From Arachis hypogaea (lineage: Eukaryota; Streptophyta; Magnoliopsida; Fabales; Fabaceae): a stretch of DNA of 64,000 bases. The stretch spans positions 96,864,561 through 96,928,560 of the forward strand of contig NC_092039.1 in NCBI RefSeq assembly GCF_003086295.3, in the 5' to 3' direction. The first letter of the stretch is position 1. Each line of letters begins with the position of its first letter. Both the position numbers and the translations under genes were made by a program. Below, piece by piece: positions 1 to 8,225 of the stretch. Below the pieces are notes generated by a model. The model made no database searches and was not told where the DNA came from. It was given only the letters and a program-made list of their open reading frames with translations.

Positions 1-347
1 GAAGCAAAGTATAGACTATTATATATTTCTGGAAATCCCTAGATGTTATCTTTTCGTAGACATTGAGAGCACGCCATTTAAACTTTTGTAGCTCTAGAAA
101 AGCTCCTTCGAGTGCACGGAGGTCAGATCCTGATAGCATCCGCAGTGCTTTCTCTGTCTCTGAATCAAACTTTTGCTCCAGCTCCTCAATTTCAGCCAGA
201 AAATGCTTGAAATTGCATGAAAATGTACAAACTCAAAGTAGAATCCAAAAATGTGAATTTTGCACTAAAACCTATAAAAACTTAATAAAACTTAAACAAA
301 ACTATATGAAAATAATGGCAAAAAGCATATAAAATATCCGCTCATCA
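1..347 (-). repeat. Partial family E LTR (3' LTR of element E1)
   Basis: The right end reads CCGCTCATCA, the reverse complement of the family E LTR start TGATGAGCGG. It is followed at once by the inverted AAGTTTAGTGTTT-type motif that precedes every 3' LTR here. The sequence aligns with the first part of the other family E LTRs but is clearly more diverged, for example where the CGTTGGAAAGTAGACATCC block should be. The window starts inside this LTR, so its left end is not visible. It is the 3' LTR of the outermost, oldest minus-strand element. Confidence 0.85.
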
Positions 348-1417
348 AAACACTAAACTTAAACTGTTGCTTGTCCCCATGCAACCGAAAAAAAAGTAGG
401 ACAAAAAAGAAGTAGAAAAATACAATAAATCTCAGAGTTTTCAATAAAATTCAGTTTTAATTAGATGAGCGGAACTAGTAGATTTTTGCTTCTGAATAGT
501 TTTGGCATCTCACTTTCCTTTGAAGCTTAGAATAGTTGGCATCTTTAGGAATTTATAATCCAGATGATATTATTGATTCTCCTAGTTTAGTTTTTTTTAT
601 TCTTGAACACAGCTTCTTTAGAGTCTTGGCTATGACCCTTAGCACTTTATTTTCCAGTATTACCACTGGATATATAAATGCCACAGACACTTAATTGGGT
701 GAACCCTTTTGGATTGTGATTCAGCTTTGCTAGAATCCCTAGCCAGTGGTGTCCAGATTTCTTAAGAACACTCTTTGCTTTGGACTACGACTTTAACTGC
801 TCAATCTCAAGCTTTTTACTTGATACCTCCACACTACAAGCATATAGTTAGGGAAGCAGCTCATTTAAAATGTTTAGGCTAAGATATTTCTTTTAGGCCC
901 TTCTAACCATTGATACTCAAAGCCTTGGGTCCTTGCTCTTACCTTTTGGTTTAAAGAGCTATTGGCCTTTTGCTCTTGCCTTTTGGTTTAAAGAGCTACT
1001 AGCTTTTTCTTTTTCTGCTTGCTATTTTTTTTCGCGTATACTTTTTTTTCTTGCTTCAAGAATCAATTTTTGGATTTTTTAAATCACCAATAATACTTCA
1101 CTTTCTCATCATTATTTCAAGAGACAACATTCTTAACTCCACTATCAAATATGTACTGTTCATTTATGCTTTCAGAAAACAAAAGCAATGCCACCACATC
1201 AAATAATTGAACTATTTTTATGATAAAACTCAAAATTCATGTATTTTACTTTTCTTTTTCAAATAAAATTTTTCTTTTAAGCAAGGTGATAGATGCATGG
1301 AATATTTCATAGCTTTAAGACATAAAGATGATCATGCACTAGAAACAAACAATAAAACAAAACATATGAAAAACAGACAAATGACATAGGCAAAGGGAAG
1401 TATGGAACAAATCCACC
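348..1417 (-). other. E1 3' untranslated interior, no gene
   Basis: Read on the minus strand, this runs from the third ORF to the 3' LTR. It holds the polypurine-tract-like motif next to the LTR (348-375), an inverted copy of the LTR start (GATGAGCGG, 464-472), and T-rich stretches on the plus strand near 1020-1080 that correspond to a purine-rich tract on the coding strand. No coding potential was recognised. Confidence 0.7.
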
Positions 1418-1873
1418 TCAGTGATAGCGACTGCTGCCTCCTCTAGAGAAACCAATTGACGGCTTGATCTCTTTTATGTGACGCCCTTGCCTCTGTTGTT
1501 CTTCTTTCATGGCTCTTTGATCTTCTCTTATTTCATGGAGGATGCTGGAGTGCTCTTGATGCTCCATCCTCAGCTGCTCCATGTTAGTGCTCAATTCTCC
1601 AAGAGAAGTGTGCAATTGGTCCCAATAACCTTGGAGAGAAAAATGCATCCCTTGAGGCATCTCAGAAATTTCTTGTTGAGGCTGTTGTACAGGCTCTTCT
1701 GCATGCTCTCTAGTTTACTCCATCCTCTTCTTAATGATGGGCTTGTCCTCCTCAATGAAGATGTCTCCTTCTATGACAATTCCAGCTGAATTGCATAGGT
1801 GACATATGAGATGAGGGAATGCCAACCTTGCTAAGGTGGAAGGCTTCTCAGCTATCTTGTATAACTCTTGAGG
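1418..1873 (-). pseudogene. E1 third-ORF protein, C-terminal half (broken)
   Basis: This is the C-terminal half of the E1 third-ORF protein, homologous to the intact 374-residue proteins of E2 and E3. Recognisable blocks are LARLAFPHLICHLC near 1800, a PQGMHF block and a Glu/Gln-rich coiled-coil tail. A stop replaces the Tyr after KKRME, near 1712-1714. Insertion of E2 at 1879 cut the gene; the N-terminal half resumes at 26078. The family is annotated in plants as putative plant transposon protein (Pfam Transposase_32, from memory). No function is shown by the sequence. Confidence 0.8.
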
Positions 1874-1878
1874 TATTA

Positions 1879-3259
1879 TGGTGCGCGAAATTGTAAACAA
1901 TACTTTTTCACAACTCTCATAATCCCCGGTAATGGCTCCAAAAACGTGGTAGCTCAATACCATGGCATTACACAACTTCGCACAACTAACCAGCAAGTGC
2001 ACTGGGTCGTCCAAGTAATAAACCTTACGTGAGTAAGGGTCGATCCCACGGAGATTGTTAGTATTGAAGCAAGCTATGGTCATCTTGTAAATCTTAGTCA
2101 GGCAAACTCAAATGGTAATGGTGATGAACGAAAATAACACAAAGGTAAAGATAGAGATACTTATGTAGTTCATTGGTAGGAACTTCAGATAAGCGTATGA
2201 AGATGCCTTCCCTTCCGTCTCTCTGCTTTCCTACTGCCTTCATCCAATCCTTCTTACTCCTTTCCATGGCAAGCTTAAGCAAGGGTTTCACCGTTGTCAG
2301 TGGCTACCTCCCATCCTCTCAGTGAAAGCGATTTGCATATGCTCTGTCACAGCATAGCGGAATTCATCTGTCGGTTCTCAATCAGGCCGGAATAGAATCC
2401 AGTGATTCTTTTGCGTCTGTCACTAACACCCCGCCCACAGGAGTTTGAAGCACGTCACAGTCATTCAGTCATTGAATCCTACTCAGAATACCACAGACAA
2501 GGTTAGACCTTCCGGATTCTCTTGAATGCTGCCGTCAGTTCTCGCCTATACCACGAAGACTCTGATCCCACGGAATGGTTGGCTCGTTTGTCAGGCGAGC
2601 ACTCGGTTGTCAGGCGATCAACCATGCATCGTGCAATCAGGAATCCAAGAGACATTCACTATGGCCTTAGTTGCTTGTAGAACAAGAGTGGTTGTCAGTC
2701 ACTTTGTTCATGGGTGAGAATGATGATGAGTGTCACAGATCATCACATTCATCAAGTTGAAGAACAAGTGATATCTTAGAACAAGAACAAGCGGAATTGA
2801 ATGGAAGAACAATAGTAATTGCATTAATACTCGAGGTACAGCAGAGCTCCACACCTTAATCTATGGTGTGTAGAAACTCCACCGTTGAAAATACATAAGC
2901 ATAAGGTCTAGGCATGGCCAAATGGCCAGCCTCCCAATGATCTAAGATAGCATAAAAATGAAGATAGCTACCAAAGTCTCCTAATACAATAGCAAAAGGT
3001 CCTACTTATAAGAACTAGTAGCCTCAGGTGTACAGAAATGAGTAAATGACATAAAAATCCACTTCCGGGCCCACTTGGTGTGTGCTTGGGCTGAGCATTG
3101 AAGCATTTTTCGTGCAGAGACTCTTCTTGGAGTTAAACGCCAGCTTTCATGCCAATTTGGGCGTTTAACTCCCATTTGGGTGCCAGTTCCAGCGTTTAAC
3201 GCTGGGATTTCTTGAGGTGACTTTGAACGCCGGTTTGGGCCATCAAATCTTGGGCAAAG
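1879..3259 (-). repeat. E2 3' LTR, left part
   Basis: This matches 24344 onward of the 5' LTR almost base for base. It is cut at 3259/3260 by the copia-like insertion and resumes at 17054. Near its 3' end (1922-1939) lies a decayed primer-binding-site copy. The palindrome-rich stretch at 3130-3240 holds inverted GGAGTTAAACGCC and GCGTTTAACGC units typical of this LTR family. Confidence 0.9.
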
Positions 3260-4252
3260 TGTTGGGAATAAGAAGTATGACCACAATCCAATCAATCATG
3301 TGTCAAATAATTTGTTGTTGTTATTATATTAAAATGTTAATATAATAAGGTTCTTGATTAAATTTAGAGATTTATCATTGTGATAGTGATCATAATATTG
3401 AGAGATAAATCTTTTATAATTTAATCTAAATTGTTCTTGGTCATAGAATTATTAAAAAGGACATTAATAATTCGGAAAGATCAATATATATATAATGGTC
3501 TTCATTGGATGAAGATTAATAGATCTCATTTATTAAATTATATATATAGATGGTGCATATAGAGATATGACTATTGAACTGACTCACTTTGAGAATTCCT
3601 AATGGTTATAATTACCGCATATTTGTCAATAGGATATTCTCAAGATGAACATAGTAATAGAGTTTCCTTTGACCTGCGACTGTCATAGTAATTAACAATG
3701 TATTTATTATACTTTGATTCCGGACACCTAATACCCTAGGGTGCTAGTTGAATGGATATTGGGTATGATTTAAATACTTGTAGAATTAATGATTAGTCAA
3801 TAAGGAATCCGTCAACTCTCGGTAAAAAGTTTGAGCTCTATGATTATAATGACTGAGATGAATAAAACCTTGGCCATGGGGATTGAATGAATGAAAAAAT
3901 GAGTTTCTTAGGTCATTCACAGTTTATTATAATAATGGTAACAAGTTAGAGTTTGACAATTAAACCATACTCTAAGGGTTAACCAAGAGCTGGAAAGATG
4001 GAAGGAATTATACTTTGTTCTTCTGAGGTTCTTAGTAAAAATATATTACTTCATACTATCAGGTCGTTGAGGAGTGTTGCTAGACGCCAACCTTGATTAG
4101 TAAATTTAATATGACTAATTTACTACCCGCTTAGTATTGAACCTATGGGGTCACACACTAACGAGTGTTCTAATCTTTGCTGTAGAATTATTTAATTATT
4201 ATTTTGATTTGATCAAATAAATAATTATATTAATTCAAATGGAACATTATTA
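3260..4252 (+). repeat. Copia-like 5' LTR, truncated
   Basis: This matches 15432-16424 of the 3' LTR with only scattered differences. Homology stops at 4252, where the 3' LTR continues into the left arm of a 14-bp perfect hairpin (16418-16455). The remaining 620 bp or so of the LTR and the primer-binding site are absent. Confidence 0.88.
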
Positions 4253-5310
4253 CTGAAGGATTACCATGTGTTTAAATTATATTTTGATTTGATCAAATAA
4301 ATAATTATATTTTTTGTGTTTAAATTTTTATTCCTATTTTCTTAAAGTTTGTGAATTAATAGGATTAATTCAAATTGTTTTTAGGCATGTGATATATTTA
4401 TTTCCATTGAGATGGTTTTCTAATAAATTAATAGTTAATTTATTTTAATTATTTAATTGTGATTAAATTAGCATTCTTTTAATATAAAAGTTATATTTAT
4501 AATTAAATATTTTGTTTGATTTTATTTATTTATTAAAGTTTATTGTGATTTTGATCACAATAAAAGGAATAGGATGCAAAATATCTTTTGTTTGTTTCTT
4601 ATATATATAAGTGTATATATAAATATCAAATTTGATTTGATAATTTTTTAAGGTTAAACGTTAGTACATGAAAAATCAAATTTTGATTTGATTGATGTGT
4701 TTTGAACACTATAGTTTTAGAAATTAGTTTTTCTAGTTTCTTGATTATAAAGAGCGGCCTGACAACCAGGAGTTTTATTTTCAAGATACTAATCAGTATA
4801 TACATTTGATGTATTAGGAATTTAATTTTATATTTTTACCTAGACAACCTGGGAGTATAAAATTTAATCCAAGAATACTGGTAGAAATTCTCTAACAATA
4901 GAGATAAGTCCTAAAAGTTAGGATATTGCCAAAAATAAATTTATCTCTTGTTTACAAGGAGCGGTCTGACAATCAGAAGACTTGTAATCACGGATAGAAT
5001 TTATTTATGCATATGATGATGTATAAGGAGAATTAATTTTATACTTGAACCTAGACAACCTAGGGGTATAAAATATAATTTAGTTAAATAATTGTCCGAC
5101 AACCAGATAATTATTTGGGATTATAATTATATGGGATATAATTTAATCATGTTTATTTAGAATAGGTATGGGTAACAACTTGACAACCAAGGTACTCATT
5201 CACGATTCTAAATAATTTTGTCAGAAATATAGATTTCTTATTTACTTTCATATTTTAAATTTTTAAATATGTCCATCTTTCGTATGACATACTTGAAAGT
5301 AATAAATTGG
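4253..5310 (+). other. Copia-like interior with an ACAAC-loop hairpin array
   Basis: No ORF. It opens with a 19-base segment (4254-4272) that is the reverse complement of the copia LTR 3' end. Then comes a second copy of TTTTGATTTGATCAAATA, already present at 4203-4220. From 4746 to 5212 there is a dense chain of small hairpins, six of which share the loop ACAAC or ACAAT closed by G-C with different stems (4758-4770, 4839-4853, 4965-4977, 5050-5064, 5095-5107, 5179-5191). The region ends abruptly at 5310 against the interior of E3. Whether it is copia leader or other captured DNA cannot be decided here. Confidence 0.6.
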
Positions 5311-5345
5311 CAACACCAAACTTAAATTGTTGCTTGTCCCCAAGC

Positions 5346-6226
5346 AACTGAAAATCAAATAAGATAAAAAGAAGAGAATATGCAATGAATTCCAAAAACA
5401 TCTATGAAGATCAGTATTAATTAGATGAGCGGGGCTTTTACTTTTTGCCTCTGAATAGTTTTGGCATCTCACTCTATCCTTTGAAATTCAGAATGGTTGG
5501 CTTCTTTAGGAACTCAGAATCCAGATAGTGTTAATGATTCTCCTAGTAAAGTATGATGATTCTTGAACATAGCTATTTATTGAGTCTTGGCTGTGGCCCA
5601 AAGCACTCTGTCTTCCAGTATTACCACCGGATACATACATGCCACAGACACATAATTGGGTGAACCTTTTCAGATTGTGACTCAGCTTTGCTAAAGTCCC
5701 CAATTAGAGGTGTCCAGGGTTCTTAAGCACACTCTTATTTGCCTTGGATCACAACTCTTTATTTCTTTCTATTTTTTTTCGTTTTTCTCTTTTTTTTCTT
5801 TTTTTTTTCGATTTTTCTCTTTTTTTTTTGAATAGTAATGCTTTTTCTTGCTTCAAGAATCATTGTAATGATTTTTCAGATCCTCAGTAATATGTCTCCT
5901 TTTTCATCATTCTTTCAAGAGCCAACATTCATGAACCACAAATTCAAGATACATATGCACTGTTTAAGCATACATTCAGAAGACAAAAATATTGCCACCA
6001 CATCAAAATAATTAACTGTTATAAAATTCAAAATTCATGCAATTCTTCCTTTTTCAATTAAGCACAATTTTATTCAAGAAAGGTGATGGATTCATAGGAC
6101 ATTCATAACTTTAAGGCATAGACACTAAGACACTAATGATCACAAGACACAAACATGGATAAACATAAGCATAAAATTCGAAAAACAGAAGAATAAAGAA
6201 CAAGGAAATCAAGGAACGGGTCCACC
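5346..6226 (-). other. E3 3' untranslated region, no gene
   Basis: This lies between the third ORF and the 3' end. It contains an inverted LTR-start motif GATGAGCGG (5424-5432) and a long pyrimidine-rich block on the plus strand (about 5757-5830), which is a purine-rich tract on the coding strand. The same arrangement occurs in E2 and E4. Confidence 0.65.
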
Positions 6227-7351
6227 TTAGTGATGGCGGCTCTTTCTTGCTCTTGAAGATCCTATGGAGTGCTTGAGCTCCTCAATGTCTCTTCCTTGTC
6301 TTTGTTGCTCCTCCCTCATGATTCTTTGATCTTCTCTAATCTCATGAAGGATGATGGAGTGTTCTTGATGCTCCACCCTTAGTTGTCCCATGTTGGAACT
6401 CAACTCTCCTAGGGAGGTGTTTAGTTGCTCCCAATAGTTTTGTGGAGGAAAATTCATCCCTTGAGGAATTTCAGGGATTTCATGATGAGTGGGATCTCTT
6501 GTGTACTCCATCCTTTTCTTGGTGATGGGCTTGTCCTCATCAATGGGGATGTCTCCCTCTATGTCAACTCCAACTGAATAACAGAGGTGACAAATGAGAT
6601 GAGGAAAGGCTAACCTTGCCAAGGTGGAGGTCTTGTCCGCCACCTTATAGAGTTCTTGAGCTATGACCTCATGAACCTCTATTTCTTCTCCAATCATGAT
6701 GCTATGGATCATGATAGCCCGATCTATGGTAACTTCGGACCGGTTGCTAGTGGGAATGATTGAGCGTTGTATGAACTCTAACCATCCTCTAGCCACGGGC
6801 TTGAGGTCATGCCTTCTCAATTGGACCGGCTTTCCCCTTGAATCTTGCTTCCATTGTGCGCCCTCTTCACATATAACTGTGAGGACTTGGTCCAACCTTT
6901 GATCAAAGTTGACCCTTCTTGTGTAAGGATGTTCATCTCCTTGCATCATAGGCAAGTTGAACGCCACCCTCACACTCTCCGGACTAAAATCCAAGTATTT
7001 CCCCCGAACCATAGTAAGATAATTCTTTGGATTCGGGTTCACACTTTGGTCATAGTTCTTGGTGATCCATGCATTGGCATAGAACTCTTGAACCATCAAG
7101 ATTCCGACTTGTTGAATGGGGTTGGTAAGAACTTCCCAACCTCTTCTTCGGATCTCATGTCGGATCTCCGGATATTCACCCTTTTTGAGTGAAAAGGGGA
7201 CCTCGGGGATCACCTTCTTCAAGGCCACAACTTCATAGAAGTGGTCTTGATGCACCCTTGAGAGGAATCTATCCATCTCCCATGACTCGGAGGTGGAAGC
7301 CTTTGCCTTCCCTTTCCTCTTTCTAGAGGTTTCTCCGGCCTTGGATGCCAT
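6227..7351 (-). CDS. Third-ORF protein of E3 (putative plant transposon protein family)
   Basis: 374 residues. I chose the ATG at 7351 because the E2 copy starts at the same residue; an upstream in-frame extension to 7582 is low-complexity Ser/Phe/Leu/Pro sequence from the leader. The N-terminus is basic (RKRKGKAK, residues 10-17) and could be a nuclear localisation signal. A central globular part contains GWEVLTNP near residue 70 and GWLEFIQRSIIPTSNRS near 190. The last 70 residues are Gln/Glu-rich and probably coiled coil. There is no signal peptide or membrane segment, so despite its env-like position nothing marks it as an envelope protein. Homologues occur at 18311-19435, 35373-36485, 41970-42212 and the split E1 copy. 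Function unknown. Confidence 0.85.
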   Translation of the reverse strand: MASKAGETSRKRKGKAKASTSESWEMDRFLSRVHQDHFYEVVALKKVIPEVPFSLKKGEYPEIRHEIRRRGWEVLTNPIQQVGILMVQEFYANAWITKNYDQSVNPNPKNYLTMVRGKYLDFSPESVRVAFNLPMMQGDEHPYTRRVNFDQRLDQVLTVICEEGAQWKQDSRGKPVQLRRHDLKPVARGWLEFIQRSIIPTSNRSEVTIDRAIMIHSIMIGEEIEVHEVIAQELYKVADKTSTLARLAFPHLICHLCYSVGVDIEGDIPIDEDKPITKKRMEYTRDPTHHEIPEIPQGMNFPPQNYWEQLNTSLGELSSNMGQLRVEHQEHSIILHEIREDQRIMREEQQRQGRDIEELKHSIGSSRARKSRHH

Positions 7352-7846
7352 AATGGTTATGGAAAAATGAAAAAGCAACGCTTTTACCACACCAAACTTA
7401 AAATGTTTGCTCGTCCTCGAGCAAAAGAAGAAAGAAGAGAGTAGAAGAAGAAGAAGAAATGAGGAAGAGGGAGATGGTGGTGTATTCGGCCAAAGAGGGG
7501 GAGAAGTGGTGTTTAGGTTGTGTGAAAATGAAGGGATGAAGAAGGGTATATATAGGAGAGAGGGGTGGAAAGGTTCGGCCATTATGGGTGGGTTTGGGAG
7601 GGAAAGTGGTTTGAATTTGAAGGGTGAGGTTGGTGGGGAGTTATGAAGGATGGATGTGAGTGGTGAAGAGAAAGATAGGATTTGATAGGTGAAGGGTTTT
7701 TGGGGAAGAGGTGTTGAGGTGATTGGTGAATGGGGGAAGAAGAGAGAGAGTGATGGTAGGGTCCTGTGGGGTCCACAGATCCTGTGGTGTCAAGGAAAAG
7801 GCATCCTTGCACCAAATGGCATCAAAATCCACGTTTTGAGCCAATT
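7352..7846 (-). other. E3 leader of the third ORF
   Basis: Just upstream of the third ORF, at 7390-7430, is an internal copy of the motif that precedes the 3' LTR (on the coding strand GAGGACGAGCAAACATTTTAA then GTTTGGTGTG). Next comes a Glu/Arg codon-like purine/pyrimidine-biased stretch to about 7790. Open frames here on either strand look like composition artefacts. Confidence 0.55.
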
Positions 7847-8018
7847 CTGGCGTTAAACGCCGGGCTGGTGCCCATTCCTGGCGTTTAACGCCAGGTTCTT
7901 GCCCTTTACTGGCGTTTAACGCCAGTCTGGTGCCCCTTTCTGGCGTTAAACGCCCAGAATGGTGCCAGACTGGGCGTTAAACGCCCAACTGCTAGGCTGA
8001 CTGGCGTTTGAACGCCAG
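7847..8018 (-). repeat. GGCGTTTAACGCC palindrome array (E3, post-gag)
   Basis: Six imperfect palindromes with core GGCGTTAAACGCC or GGCGTTTAACGCC are separated by 13-20 base spacers containing GGTGCC. One spacer pairs with itself (CCCAG ... GGTGCC ... CTGGG). The same array lies in E2 (19938-20111) and, with more units, in E4 (34690-34960). Confidence 0.9.
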
Positions 8019-8160
8019 CAGCATCTTCCTCCAGGGTATGCTGTTTTTCTTCTTGTTTTTCATTTTGTTTTTGCTTTTTTCATTGTTTTTGTGACTTCTT
8101 ATGATCATCAACCTACAAAAAAAGATAAAATAACAAAAGAAAATAATTAATTATAAAACA

Positions 8161-8176
8161 TTGGGTTGCCTCCCAA
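8161..8176 (-). other. Post-gag hairpin with AGGCAA loop (E3)
   Basis: On the coding strand this reads TTGGG-AGGCAA-CCCAA, a 5-bp stem with a hexaloop, 50 bases after the gag-protease stop. E2 has the same stem (20253-20268). E4 has CTGGG/CCCAG, E5 CTGGG/CCTAG and F1 GGTGGG/CCCACC, all with an AGGCAA or AGACAA loop. Confidence 0.75.
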
Positions 8177-8225
8177 CAAGCGCTTCTTTATTGTCACTAG
8201 CTTGACAGAGGACTCTCATGGAGCC

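Noticed and set aside
63..332. Open frames inside the LTRs (for example 63-332, 13607-13865, 27572-27778, 37581-37941, 58518-58781)
   Set aside because: They recur on both strands in every LTR copy because LTRs are similar to each other; they lack a conserved start or protein features.
6227..7582. A 451-residue version of the E3 third ORF starting at 7582
   Set aside because: The extra 77 residues are low-complexity leader sequence; E2 and E4 copies start at the position equivalent to 7351.
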